Positions 23,651 through 36,149 of a stretch of 64,000 nt of DNA are shown in pieces. The position numbers were made by a program, and so were the translations under genes. The stretch covers positions 29,494,866 to 29,558,865 of the forward strand of contig OY365806.1 of assembly GCA_959347315.1 (NCBI GenBank), given 5' to 3'. Every line of letters begins with the position of its first letter. Position 1 is the stretch's first letter. The stretch is from Bimastos eiseni. Its lineage: Eukaryota; Annelida; Clitellata; Crassiclitellata; Lumbricidae. Under the pieces are notes generated by a model. It had not been told where the DNA came from. It ran no database searches and saw nothing but the letters and a program-made list of their open reading frames with translations.

Positions 23651-26600
23651 GTGTATGTTCTATTGACGAACCTAGAATCTTAGACGCCGCCCGAAATAGA
23701 TTAAGAGCTCTTCACTCGGTAGGCTTTAGGAAGGAGACTTAAAAGAAGAGTGCTGAAAAGAAGTTGGTGGTCGTAGTGTCCTTCGGTATACTGTGGGTCT
23801 GGCTACTTTGTGTAATTTTCCATGGCCTCAGTGCAAGTTGGTATTCGCCACTTCTAATACTAAAACTTTTCCATTCAGAGCCTCACAACACACTTTGCTA
23901 ACGCTTCTACAGCTCATCGCAGTAGGCTCTATCCGTCAGCTATCGTCACTGCTTAAAAGATGTGGAAAGTTTACATCGACGGCACGAAACCAGATTAACA
24001 ATTATAATAGGCTAATCAATAATGATCAATATAGTCGTACACCACCAGATTCATCAACTTATCAGTTGACAAAACATTTTCGGCACGTTCCGAGCGGTTG
24101 GCCTATGTGTGTTTGCACGATGATTTTATAGAAGTTAAACAGTTTAAAGTTTTGCTGATGGAAACCATTATTACATAAGAATAATACTTTTGATTCTCAT
24201 CCGCCAGGACAATATTATCATAAGCCAATTTGTATATAAATAATATAGTTTTATTCAAGTCAATTCTTCCTTACTGAGAAGTGAGAACGGACATCAGAGG
24301 CACAGTTTATTTGTAAGTAGTATAGGGAGGGGAATGTGGGTGGTTCTGACAGAAGAACTATAGGTTGGAGTAGATATCGCCGCAATAGGCAGTGATCAAA
24401 TAAAAAACAAAAATTAAATAAATAAAAAATAATAATTAATTAATTAATACAGAAATTGATCCTACAAAATCAAATTGATAGTCAGATTACTTACCAGATA
24501 AATGAATAACAGTAATAAATAGATTATATGACATAATAAATAAATGAGCCGCGAATTAATTAATTAATTAATTAATTGCCGATTTACTGGATAAACTAAT
24601 AGATAACGTTTTACGATCGTTTCAACGATATCAAAGTTCAGAATAGAATGAAGGCGAAGGATTGTTGACCAATCAGAACCCATCTCCATTTCGCTGGCAA
24701 TGGGCCAACAGAAGCTCAACTTGCTTTGAAACTGGCGAAACGCCAGTAAACGGTGCCATCGATACCTATAATAGCAGTGATTTTAAAGGAGTCCCAGGTG
24801 GCATCGAAAACAGACATGCCCTTGGCTCCTTGCTCAACAGACCAACAACCGTTGTCTAATGTGTCATGTATTTCTATAAACGTTGTCTATATTGTCTTCT
24901 TCTCCCGTTAGTTTATTTATTACGAACTTACGATACATGTCAAGAAAGGTCGTTGACGTCGACATTATTTGCTATTAACAGTTCTCCCCGTTCGTATGCC
25001 GTAGGCCTAATACAGGGATCTATTCATGTTTACTCACAATCTCACTTCACCAGTCACTTGTACTTGACCTTAGTGAAGTTGACTAAGAATTATATTTAAT
25101 AATTATATTTAACTCGTGAAAGTAGCAGTGTGGAGCACTATAAGTTCTCACAAAGAGAGTTGATATTAATTATATATTTAATCTTCTTTTGCCATGTATT
25201 GAGCTATATACATCTTTGAAATGGTTCCGGGGAGATGCTTGACATTCAGGTGATCTACCTGAACTAGTTCAGGCCGAAATGAGCCGGTCGAAGGTTTAGG
25301 TAAGCTGGCGGAAGTTCAGGAAAATTCCATGAACATGAAGGATTTATGAAGCGGTTTGCACGATTCAACCAGCTACCGACTCCCACGCTCCAATGATTGC
25401 AATGTCTAGTGACGACGAACTAGTCGAACTGAAGTAATGATTTCCAGGAAGTTGCTGTCGCGACTGGTGCCCGCGTAGTGACGTCACCAGTTGCCGCCAT
25501 CAAATTTCTATAAAACGAAATGAGTCCTAGATACATCGCCCGGCTGCCCGAGTCAGCATATAGATAACTTGTGGTATCTTGAGTCAGTTTGCAGTCAAAG
25601 CAAGCGAGAACCGAATCTTGAAGTAGGCTTATTGTCGTCGTGGTTGTGTATAACTTAGTCCTTCGGTTGATAAGGAAGTTATTACTGCGTTAGGTAGAGA
25701 GTGTGCAATAAAAAATTAAGTTAAGAAATACGGTATGTAATAAGTCGATTTGTTAGTACGTGATCAAGGAATAACGGATAACGTTTGGTGAAACTTGTAT
25801 ACCATGTAAACAGATAGAAGCGCTATGTGAATAATTATAACCAAACAAAATAGTTTAGATTACCTTAGGAAGTTATATATACAGGCCAACATATCGACAA
25901 CATAATGCGACTACTGGGTTCCCTAGAAGGCGGTGTTTTGCGGAAACAAAGAAACTTGTGGCATTGGTAGACAAATTAGAGTGGCATTTTAGTTATCTGA
26001 GGTATACTCTACTGGGTACCGGTATCCCTTTGGTTACTTCAATGAGGTACATTATAGAGAGATGGCATAGTAATCGACTTTTCAGACATATGGGTGTAAA
26101 TATAATGCATGTATGCAATTGAGGATAAGTTGTACATGCACGAATGCACATGTATGTATGTATGCATATATGCATGTATGTATGCATGTATGTATGTACA
26201 TGTACGTCTGTTTGTATATACATGTATTCCACGTATGCTGACCTACGCATGTAATTCTCTGCCGTCTGTCTGTGTGCCTGTCGGTTGTTTGTTTGTCTAA
26301 CTGTTTGCTTGATTGTCTGTCTGCGAGAGGGTAACATTTAACTTCGTGGACTTCGGGTATGAGAGCGGGGTGCTAGAGCAAACACGATCCGTATTAGCGG
26401 GAATGTCGACATGAGCGCGGAAAACGATAGGGGGCGAAGAACTATTGGAAAGAAGCCAGAACAAGAACGTAAATCATGTGCGTAAGATGAGGACAAGGCT
26501 CCGGCGTCGCCATTTTTTTAACAACAAACTAAAAATAGTCATCATGGTCGATATGCAGTTCTATAAGTTAAAATATGTGCATAGTCTATATAAATAGTAA

Positions 26601-26703
26601 TCAAGTATATATATATATATATATAGCGCATATATATATATAGTGCTAGTGTTTTTACTGACGAAGAGAATAGTTCTCAGACTCAGTTGCTGATCAGAGA
26701 GCA
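23651..26703. other. Unit B sequence with no gene recognised
   Basis: Same content as 15201-18253. The CRE palindrome is at 25479-25486 and TATAAAA at 25509-25515. Unrecognised open frames at 23793-24131 and 24662-24859 are copies of those in unit A. Confidence 0.4.
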
Positions 26704-29414
26704 TAATCCAGGACCTGGCCTGGGGTCCCGTTTGCAAAATGGTGTTGAGGTAGTTTCTCACTTCCAATCAGTCAGTGGGTCCCTAGACATGAAAAATCAC
26801 TGAGGTGCTTTCCACGATCACGCCACGGATGACGTAATTGGAAAATCAATTAATGGTAGGCCTACTGATTATTGTTATAGAATTTATTTCTGATATCGGT
26901 TTGGTCATTGGGGCCATCATCAGCTTGCAAGGTCAGGGTCAAGGACGTGTTATTAAATCAACCATGTCGATTATTACTCGGCCGAATCTTGCAGCAGAAG
27001 CAGATGTAATGTCTATCACATTCAACTAATTAAGTCAAATAATTATAACATGTTCTACTGGCGCCCAGGATGGTTATGCACTGTTGGAGGTAACATGAAG
27101 GTCGAGCAGACCATACAGAGTGTTTCGAATGGTCCTGGAGGTCACTATGTGATTGGTGCCACACGCAATGCAACTGCTGTGGCAGATTTCGAGCTCATGT
27201 TCCACGAGATTGGGTCTATCTCAGCCTTCTCAACTCTAACTTCTAATCACCCTATGAGCCACACAGAATGCCATCTACAGCATGCACTGAGCACCACTCG
27301 CCGTCTGACATTCAACCAAGCGTGTCTAAGCTCATAGACTTTGTGCTATATTGGCAGAATCCTTACTCAGTGACCGCTAGTGTACCCAATCTGCTGCACA
27401 ATTTGCTCACAAAGGAGGCTGTTGACCGCATGGTGTATGCACGCCTGCTAAGTTTTCTCCAGAATGGTCAAGATGTGTATGCCTACCGTTCATACAGGCA
27501 GGAACGATTAGTTGAAAGACTAAGGAAATTAGCTCACTCATATAGAAGTCGAAATTACCACAGTTCACAGACCAACATCATAAGACACCATCAGCAATGG
27601 AAACGGAGAAGTGCAGCCTCTCATCCAAGGACATGGCAGTGGTGCAAAGGGACATGGGCATTGCTAAGGACGGGACATGGACATCAAGCAAATACTCAGT
27701 CCCAATTTGGCCTCAGCATCTCCATTGTTTGATGGTGACCTTCCAGGTCATTACTTGTTTGGGAGATTGAGCCTAGACTGGACCTCAACCAATAGCATCG
27801 GCAGTCCACTCTTGACACTCATGTTGTGGTAGATTTTCTGTCTAAGATGCGGCAGATGCCATTAGCACAATTTCCCGATATAGGTGTATTTAGCCACTGA
27901 CGCCATCATAGCTTCAGCTTCATCCCTATGCCAAGATGTTAAGTTTGTCCACCTATATAGTACTCGATTCCTGCATCGCGATGTCTGTTAAGGAAGGGAG
28001 CGCATGCGGCACTCAAACTCAGCATCAGGCATCACCGTTATTGGCATGAACAGATACACACCAATACATCGCCAACTTGATAAGTTCTGGGCGTCTCAAG
28101 AAAACAAACGAAATCTGCAACTTCTTGTTAGAGATATTGTTAACAATTGAGTCCAGGGAAATGCTAAAATTATTTTCAACTTTATTGGTTTTGACGATAA
28201 AGCACTTTCAGCAACAGCGACTGGCAATGAAGAGATTCCAGACCTGTTTAATTGGAATGAGGAGGCAGACACCAGGCTGGTCGCGCTTGTAGACTGGGCC
28301 ATTCCGTGTGCAACAGCGTAAAAGAGTTGTCGTAGTCTCAAAAGGCACGGTCACTTTGTATTACTGCTGAGTAGAAAACTATTTAACATCCGCTGCTGGA
28401 ATGCTTTCCCTCCTACAAGCAGCGAGAGCAAAGTACAACTACAACGAAAAGCCTTTCTCGTGCACAGGACATGCCAACAACTTGCAACAGCCACTGATCG
28501 CGAGACAAGACTACAACCATTACAGAATGGATGGAAGGAACACATCGGTGCGATCCTGCCATTAAAATGTCTTAATCCCTTGTCACGTAGTCTACTCACA
28601 ACATGCAAGTGTACAGGGACGTGCGACACTGGACGCTGTAAGCCTAGTTGTCGTTCTGCTGGCATTTTTTACTTGATATTTTGTCATGGGAAAACCGAAA
28701 ACTCTTCCTGCAATAACCAACAATGCAAACGTGCGCAGGCTTACACACATCCAAAGCAATCTTAAGAAACATCTTTAAATACAATCCTAATTAGTGTAAT
28801 GACATAGTTGTAGAATAACTCATGTAATAATTATTTGCCTTAGTTTGTTGACTGAGAGACATTAAACCTGTTTTTGCTGCAAGATTCGGCCGAGTAATAA
28901 TCGACATGGTTGATTAAATAACATGTCCTTGACCCTGACCTTGCAAGCTGATGATGACCCCGATGACCAAACCGATATCAGAAATGAATTCTATAACCAT
29001 AATCAGTACCATTAGAGGTATTAAATGTGCATATGCTGTAAGAAACAACAAGCTGAATTTTTCAATATGGGCAAGCTATAATCGACATCGTTAGTTCAAC
29101 AAAATGTCCTTAACCATGCCCTTTAAAGCTGAAGATGACTCCCAATGACCAAATAAACATCAGAAATGAAATCTAAATACCGAAATTGTAACATAAGAGG
29201 TATTACACCTGTAAATACAGTAAGGAAGAGAAAAGATAAATTTTTCAATATGGCCGACGGCGGACATATTTGATTTTGCAATTACGTCATCCGTGACGTG
29301 ATCGTGGAAAGCACCTCGGTGATTTTTTATGTCTAGGGACCCACTGACTGATTGGAAGTGAGAAACTCCCCAACACCATTTTGCAAACGGGACCCCAGGC
29401 CAGGTCCTGGATTA
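26704..29414 (+). mobile_element. Terminal-inverted-repeat element, complete copy B (about 2.7 kb)
   Basis: Left end TAATCCAGGACCTGGCCTGG (26704-26723) and right end CCAGGCCAGGTCCTGGATTA (29395-29414) are exact reverse complements. The inverted match continues inward with a few differences for about 300 bp on the left, including GGTCCCTAGACAT and TTCCACGATCACG. The right arm is longer (about 28877-29414) because it carries two diverged subterminal repeats of about 185 bp (each with a TCGACAT...ATGTCCTTGACC box and CAGAAATGAA). Between the arms lies a decayed plus-strand gene. A flanking TA dinucleotide may be the target duplication, but this is not certain. I cannot name the superfamily. Confidence 0.85.
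27050..28762 (+). pseudogene. Decayed gene of the TIR element, PIN-like nuclease and Cys-rich tail
   Basis: Reading across frameshifts and stops gives one continuous protein similarity. The N-terminal part has VEQTIQSVSNGPGGHYVIG and SHTECHLQHALSTTRR (27050-27335). A frameshift near 27330 leads to KLIDFVLYWQNPYSVT and LLHNLLTKEAVD. The middle has KFWASQENKRNLQLLVRD, a stop at 28148-28150, then EIPDLFNWNEEADTRLVALV, another stop and a frameshift. The C-terminus has RKAFLVHRTCQQL, LLTTCKCTGTCDTGRC and CRSAG...FCHG (28455-28730). The EEADTRL segment with a following hydrophobic strand is typical of PIN/NYN-type nucleases, although the later Asp positions are lost here. From memory, proteins of this shape are common and unnamed in marine invertebrates; that recollection is unverified. 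This copy is dead. Confidence 0.75.
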
Positions 29415-29433
29415 GTAGACCTGAGGAAGAGTA

Positions 29434-29438
<5 letters not shown>

Positions 29439-29496
<58 letters not shown>

Positions 29497-29566
29497 CTCT
29501 CTCCTCTGCTTCTCTGTCTGTCTGTCTGTCTGTCTTCCTCTCTTTTCTCTCTCCCCCTCTTTCTCG

Positions 29567-29602
<36 letters not shown>

Positions 29603-29685
29603 GTCTGTCTGTCTGTCTCTGTCTGTCTGTCTGTCAGTCAGTCTGTCTGTCTCTGTCTGTCTGTCTGTCAGTCAGTCTGTCTGTC

Positions 29686-29768
<83 letters not shown>

Positions 29769-29877
29769 GCTTCACATCTCTACTACCCTGTCTGTTTGTT
29801 TGTCGGTCTGTCTGTATTACTTACTCTTCCTCTGTCTCCTCTCTCTCGAAATATTGTATATATATATATATATACAG
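29439..29877. repeat. Compound microsatellite: (CT)n, (TA)n, (TCTG)n
   Basis: CT tract 29439-29492, TA tract 29568-29600, TCTG tract 29601-29750 with TCAG interruptions, second TA tract 29855-29873. It starts 25 bp after the right end of the TIR element. Open frames through it are artefacts. Confidence 0.95.
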
Positions 29878-30727
29878 TTATATATATTATATATAAAATG
29901 ATTGGTAGAAATTTCTGTTGGTTTTTTGTTTGGCGGTTTGCACATTTTTGTGAATTTGTTGGCTGTTCTTCAGTTTACACTAGTTCACTATGAAGTAGGA
30001 AGAAGTATTAGCGTTTTGTATAGGCTGTAACTCGCCATGTATAGGTAGTTGCGGAGCTGCATGGAAGCAAGCTATGCAATTGCGCAATAAAAGAAAGATA
30101 AAAAAATAGCCAAAAATATTCAAATCCTTTCAGCGAAATAAAAGAAACTAGAATATTTAACCAAATAATATGTAAATAAAATGAAATTTTCAACTTCGTC
30201 AGAACACACTTACTTAGTACTTACGGTCTAATGGGTCTTATATATTAACGGATTAAAGGAAAAATATAATTCGGGTGAAATATCGGACGTGAGGTGGCGA
30301 TGTTCATTAACCAAAATTAAGTGACAATTTAAAAATACTCAAATAAATAATAAATAGCGAAACATATTACAAAATAATTATGCTGTCTAATTGATTGAAT
30401 CCTTACGATAACCTAACAAATTGTTTACAAAATCCATTACTTCATTGACAATACAAATTCACTTCAAGTCTCATACTACTGACATCTAGTGATCACATGA
30501 CACAACATTATTTGTTTAGTATTTTTTTATAAATAAAACGTGACATTGACCATAATTAATTTAAATATACTCAAACAAAAAATGAAATAATCAAAACCTA
30601 TCACAGTTAAATTATGATGTTTAATTGTTAACAATTGTGAGACAATTCAATGCTGTTTCATAATTACGAAATTAAATAAATACATTTAGGATAAATATAA
30701 AGGTTTTTATATGACGTCATTTTACTT
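29878..30727. other. AT-rich intergenic sequence, no gene seen
   Basis: Rich in AATAAATA-like words; no coding or repeat signal recognised. Confidence 0.4.
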
Positions 30728-30782
30728 ACAACATCGTGCATCTGTGGTTAGACGGTCTCTAACCACAGATGCACGATGTTGT
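30728..30782. repeat. Perfect inverted repeat, 25-bp arms, 5-nt loop
   Basis: The arm ACAACATCGTGCATC...TTAGA (30728-30752) and its exact reverse complement (30758-30782) are separated by CGGTC. An (AT)n tract (30790-30834) follows at once. The perfect match suggests a recent inverted duplication. A small-RNA hairpin is conceivable, but perfect arms are unusual for a microRNA. Confidence 0.95.
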
Positions 30783-30787
30783 TTCGA

Positions 30788-30789
<2 letters not shown>

Positions 30790-30834
<45 letters not shown>
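30790..30834. repeat. (AT)n microsatellite
   Basis: About 45 bp of pure AT directly after the 25-bp inverted repeat. Confidence 0.95.
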
Positions 30835-30836
<2 letters not shown>

Positions 30837-31240
30837 CACACACCAACGGTAAAACAGCTACCGCCATCTATCGATTACAAAGAAGAATGTAAAATGTCAC
30901 CGTTAAGTGTTAACAAACATCTGTTTCCGGATACAGATTAATTAGGTATTTTCAGGTTGAATAAGAACAAAAAATTGGATTAAACGGTATCGTAATTTGT
31001 AATTAATTATATCTATTGTGAGACAAATTACGATTAAGTTCATGTGCCTTATTTTCGGCTCATTATTGTGCTTTCGATGTGTCATCTGTTAACAGCTTAT
31101 ACGTTTCTTTAATGTTCTATAAAATATTATGCCGATTACTGTTGACTGTAATACGATTACAATTACGACAATAAAGGCGCGAATCAGTGCGTGTGCAGAG
31201 CATGTTACTATGACACAGATTTGGCGTTCTAATTGTATGT

Positions 31241-31313
31241 GGTTCTGTGGTGTAGTGGTTATCACGTCTGCTTTACACGCAGAAGGTCGCGAGTTCGAAC
31301 CTCGCCAGAACCT
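31241..31313 (+). tRNA. tRNA-Val (anticodon TAC)
   Basis: A full cloverleaf is visible. Acceptor GGTTCTG pairs with CAGAACC; D arm with TAGTGGTTA; anticodon stem TCTGC/GCAGA around loop TTTACAC (anticodon TAC, reads GTA); T stem GCGAG/CTCGC around TTCGAAC. The A box lies at about 31248-31258 and the B box GTTCGAAC at 31293-31300. TTTT at 31318-31321 would stop Pol III. All stems pair without mismatch and the loops have the conserved bases, so the gene looks functional. Confidence 0.96.
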
Positions 31314-31676
31314 CTGATTTTAGAGTTGCTAATTTTGTAACATTAAATGATATATAAATTAAATTTAAACATCAGCTGAACATTAACTTACTGTATGCAT
31401 GCTAAAATATTATTGTTATTGATGAGCTAAGGCAAGTGAAATGTCATGTGGTCTCTTTTGGTATCTAAAAAGATGCCTCACGTCAAGAATCTTAGGCCTA
31501 CTTGTTCACATGATTCTATCGAAACTGTTCAAGTACATTCATTCATTTCAAGTATTCAAAATAGCGCTTCTGAAGAAACCTGCTCAGAGTCGCTGCCTAC
31601 TCATCATTAGGCTACCGTCATCATTATGTAATATAATCGAGCAAGATATCTGCTCAGAGGCGCTCTCTGCGCTGTC

Positions 31677-31960
31677 CTAAATAATGTTAAATGTCACAGA
31701 GAACAAGCAAATACGTCTATTTGCAAAACTATCCACAGTAAGTTGAAAAGAGTAACCAGCGGTAGGCCCACGCACAAGCATGGAACCAATCAACAGATTC
31801 CCTTCGACAGCTGACAGATGGCATGGATGTTCAGTCTCTGGCCCAAGGTATTCCTGCCATTCTTGAATGTATACATTGGCTACGTCAATACCGCATCCAA
31901 ATGCAGAACAATCTTTTAGCAATTTAGGTTGCACAAAAGACTTAGATTTTCTTGCTCTTT
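31677..31960 (-). other. Unrecognised minus-strand open frame
   Basis: An open frame of about 95 codons with balanced composition. It starts after a basic stretch (RKRARKSK) and contains CSAFGCGIDVANVYIQEW and LVRGPTAGYSFQLTVDS. A TATATAAG lies upstream on the same strand (plus 32003-32010). No domain recognised and no convincing splice sites. It could be an exon, a decayed gene or chance. Confidence 0.2.
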
Positions 31961-32277
31961 TGCGTAGGCCTACTTCATATAGTCATTCTCCACGAAGCGC
32001 TCTTATATAAGTCTACCAACAAGATGGAAGACGTCTGGCCTCCGTCACATGACCTCATTCGAAGGACCTGCAACGAATCTTTGCTTCGCAGAATCCGTCG
32101 GAGGTGCCAACGCATTTTGGCCAATAGCTGAGAAAGAAATTGAGCACTTCTGAATAGCTCTGTTGTGAAAAGAACTTCACAAATGTGCCTATTTGATTAG
32201 ATAAGGGCCATCAGTTTACCTACCTGACAGACCACAGGAAGACGGAAAAATGACAACGATGGTGATGTTAATGGCCT

Positions 32278-32360
32278 AATAATAATAATAATAATAATTG
32301 CGATGATTTATAAGGCTCCGTAAACGTGGCCATACCACTGCAAGGGCGCCTACTTATAAA
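32278..32360 (-). mobile_element. LINE 3' tail fragment with (AAT)n
   Basis: (AAT)n at 32278-32297, then GATTTATAAGGCTCCGTAAACG and CCACTGCAAGGGCGCC. The same layout occurs at 54630-54740, where it is the 3' end of a recognisable LINE. Only the tail is present. Confidence 0.6.
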
Positions 32361-32850
32361 AAGTATCTCTACTCTATTTTTAGTTAGCTCTATTGTGTGA
32401 TGCATTATGACAGTAATATGATTTAGCGTTAATGACTTTCTCAGGGTAGCTTCGTCCAGTGAGTGATTAACATGTTTATTCTATACAGTGTAAATCTAAC
32501 CGACGTGATTTGAAACGCGTTTCTACGGCCTAAGGAAAGGTGTTCATCGTGGCAGAAGAGATTCCACTATCGTTAAAAAAAGCATGTAAATTAATCATGA
32601 ACTCTTCTTTTGACGGTTATGATGGCGACGATCGACGATGACGAGGAGATGACCATTGTGTCCAGATGTCCACGTTATGTGGGTCAGGAGGAGAGAACAT
32701 GCCATGAACATGAGCATGGAATGAATGTCAGCTAATTTGTTATTTATGGACTTTTGCTTTATAATCTATCGTCTAATTCGCAGATACGTCATGAACCGTA
32801 GAGTAGCTCTTAGAAGATGCGCTCATCTCGTTCAACCTTGCCATTTGTCA
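32361..32850. other. Intergenic, no gene seen
   Basis: No coding signal recognised. Confidence 0.35.
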
Positions 32851-32957
32851 GCCAGTCAGTCAGTCAATCAGTCAGTCAGTCAGTCAGTCAGTCAGTCAGT
32901 CAGTCAGTCAGTCAGTCAGTCAGTCAGTCAGTCAGTCAGTCAGTCAGTCAGTCAGCT
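32851..32957. repeat. (CAGT)n microsatellite
   Basis: About 105 bp of nearly pure CAGT with one CAAT unit. SQSVSQSV frames are artefacts. Confidence 0.97.
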
Positions 32958-34229
32958 AGTTGGTTAGTATGTGACGTGATGAAATCTTCGATTATTTCTC
33001 AGCGCCCAAAAAAGCCTCCTCACCACGACCAGCTATTTCACCGATTAGTCTGTCTGTATAGGCCCACTTAGGCGTAATCTTCGGGAGATATGAGAAGTAA
33101 CCTTACTCCTAAATTCTGGTCTACAGGGTAGGACTACCGTAACTTCCCACTTTTATCCAGATTACATTTAATGGCGTCGCAATTCAATCGATTATGTCTA
33201 CAGTACTTTAGCACGGTATAGCACCAGTATTTGCAACTGCGTAGTCCCGACTCCCAAGTGTCACTTCTGTGTATCTGTGAGAATCTTAGTACGGACGGAG
33301 GTATACATAGCTACAGATAGACAGACAGACAGGCAGGCAAACAAATAGACTTACATCACAAAGAGACAAACAGGTAAAATTGATAAAATTAGTGTAGGTG
33401 TAATGATAGACCTTTGTTAAAGTTTGTAGCCACCTTGACCCGCATGCAGTGACACAGAAAAACCAGAAATGGCTGTTTTTAATTTTGTAACAAATGTCAA
33501 AATGTCCAAATCTGTCGGCATAGTTCTCCCAATGGTGAATGGTATGCATCCAGTTGTTTGCTAAAACTGTAATAGGACTCCCCAAGCACTAAGGCTAATG
33601 AGATATGATTTCGTAGTTATTTGTGATGATTAACCTGCGCCTCTACATGAGAACCATTGAGAACAAACTTTCTGTGGATTTGATACTCCTGTCTCAAACA
33701 TTGATAACAACGCTTGAGATTGTGCATTTGTTATGTCATATGATAATTATGTTCGGTATGATCTCTGGTTGATATGAGCTATGTCCATGAATTTTGACCA
33801 AGAAGTAAGTAAGTAAGTACGTCCTCGATTTGAGCTCTGACGGACAACTGCATTTATAAATGTAAACATAATTCATTGGCTTATAGGCCTATGCCCGAGT
33901 GGAGACGGGCAGTCAAACGAACCAAATCACAGGCAGTCACTTTCAACCCCAAAGGTCATCGTACAGAGCGATCAACTTGTAGGAAGGAAAGTGAAAGCTG
34001 GGACTTTGGCTGGATATTACAGATCTGAAGGAATTATAAACTTATCCTCTATAATCCTCAATCACCGCGATCCAAGTGTCTCAGGATTTAGGCCAATGCA
34101 GTACGCTTATTCGAAAGCGCATAATGTTCTCCCACCACACATTGCACGCGCAGTCAACCTTCATTTAATTCCATTTAATTCCATCCTAACATCGCCATTG
34201 CCAATATCAGACAAGCTAACAAGTCTTCG
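32958..34229. other. Intergenic, no gene recognised
   Basis: An open frame from 33991 runs into the CAT repeat at 34235; its first 80 residues are not repetitive but match nothing I know. TAGGCCTA occurs at 33884-33891. Confidence 0.35.
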
Positions 34230-34234
34230 ACGGC

Positions 34235-34376
34235 GCCATCATCATCATCATCATCATCATCACCGTCATCATCATCATCATTATCATCATCATCGTCGTC
34301 GTCGTCATCATCATCGTCATCGTAGTCGTCGTGGCCGTCGCCGTAGCCGTCGTCGTCATCATCATCACATCACCAC
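34235..34376. repeat. (CAT)n/(CGT)n trinucleotide repeat
   Basis: Imperfect CAT and CGT units over about 140 bp. A shorter related block lies near 34614-34690. Poly-His and poly-Met frames are artefacts. Confidence 0.9.
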
Positions 34377-34699
34377 AATACAGTACTATATAGTTGTGTG
34401 TGTGCGTGTAGGTGTGTGTGTAGATGTGTATATGTCTCACTGCTATATCTCTGATGCATCGTTCGTCAGTAGTTGGTCTGTTTTGATTGGCTGATGTCGT
34501 TGATATAAACCCACCACTGACCATAGCTGACCACAACACATCACAGCTTAACACTATCCGACTGGATCACGAAAGCAGAAGTCTGAAGGTCTTAGGTGAG
34601 TTAGATTATCGCTACTATCATCATCGTTACTACCATCATCACCTTCATTGTTGTTGTTGTCGTTGTCCGTTTCGTCATCTTCATCATCTTGGGTGGAAG

Positions 34700-36149
34700 A
34701 CAGTGTAATACCTCATAGCAGCCTAGAAAAAACATGTTGCCGTCGCTGACATCGTCAACTCCCTCCCCCTTTCCCGACCCTCCTCACCACACCTGTAACA
34801 ACGTGCACTGGTTGTAGCTATACAGTTCAACCACAACATTCTTCAACGATTTACCATGCGTATGCATGCAAATCGGAAATTTCAACAGTCGTCCACCATG
34901 ATTACGATATATGTCCTGATGTCCTTATGTGGATGCATCTAGATCAACGAACTCCTCCAGTCTGCCTCAGCCAATTCTTCAACGCTCACTTTCCCCTCGG
35001 AAGTTCAACCACATGCTCGAAATCGAAATAATGGCATAATTATTTTTTCAACCAATATCTTTTGTTTCACATTAACACATCGAACATTGCGTCTGGACGC
35101 CTATCAGTAGGTTTAGTAAATGACGCGATATCAACTTCTTGAAATGAAAGATTGAATTTGCCGCACCTATTTCTTTCATATATATTTTCCATCGCCGCTG
35201 CATCGTAACTGCAATCTCGAGCCTTCTACCGTCCCCAAGAAAGTTGAATGACAGTAACCCTGATTCTGGTGGGAGTTTATTTGAGAAGGTAGGAATAGCT
35301 ACGACTCCGGAGAAATTTTAGTGACGAGGTGACGGAAGGTCGAAAAGAGGAGCGTAAGAGGAGCGAAAGAGGGGCAAAAGAGAGGCAAAGAGAGACGGGT
35401 TGCGCGAAGTTATCGCAATCGTAATCTCCAGACTTCCAAAGCGTCAATTGAAAGCCAAGCGCAGGGCACAAGCTTATTCACGAGCGCTGCATCGAATCAG
35501 AGTGGTTGTCCAAAGGGTAGTTCGTGGGATGTCAAAGTCCGGTTTCCATAAGGTCAGCGGAGGCAGAGTATCTGTTAAGGTGGGTGTCGTTTTGTAGAGA
35601 ATTTAAAGATTTATAGGCCTATAGTAGGGTTTCATCAACATCAACGAACATGGGCTCGTCGCCTGTAGGTGCCTGATGCCTTTCTGACCACATCTCTCCA
35701 GTGCCTTTCGCTTGCTCGATTGGTATCGCGGGCCTTGTTTCCCGATCGACGTCCAAGCTGGTTTATGTTCTCTTCTGTCCTTGGTCTTGTCCTTGACATC
35801 GAATTTCAATCGTCTTGTGTTTTTACTGCCAGCGAATCGACACCCAACTGACAAACCTTCCTTGTTTCCAACTGGCAAACCTTCCTCCTTTCCAATCGGC
35901 AGACCTTCCTCCTTAATCCGGTCTTAGGGCCGGCACAGAAAACTATGGCGGAGTAATGGGCTTAGATGATTTAAACCATTCATAGAAAATTCATTTTTTG
36001 ATCGGTTGCGTCAATCAGCTTCTGAGCCTAAAACAAATTTTTTAGAGTTGTATAAATAGTTTTTGGAAATGGAGGAATTATTTGCGACATTTTTCACTTT
36101 ATTAGGTTTTTTGACTTTTTGACAGTTGATGACAATAGGAGGAGGGGTC
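34700..36149. other. Intergenic, no gene recognised
   Basis: At 35844-35915 there are three imperfect 24-bp units (AACCTTCCTCCTTTCCAATCGG-like). On the minus strand they read as octapeptides of the type KEEGLPVG within an open frame (35603-35917) of unknown nature, possibly part of an old mobile element. Confidence 0.4.

Noticed and set aside
24662..24859. 65-codon frame (also 16212-16409)
   Set aside because: No motif, no signal peptide, no splice context; present twice only because of the duplication.
29352..29993. 213-codon frame through 29439-29877
   Set aside because: Mostly [12 protein letters not shown] and CLSVCLSV from compound microsatellites.
32851..32957. Regular repeats considered as a CRISPR array
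   Set aside because: Pure CAGT microsatellite with no spacers; the genome is eukaryotic.
34235..34376. Poly-His protein
   Set aside because: Produced by the CAT repeat; no conserved flanking domain.
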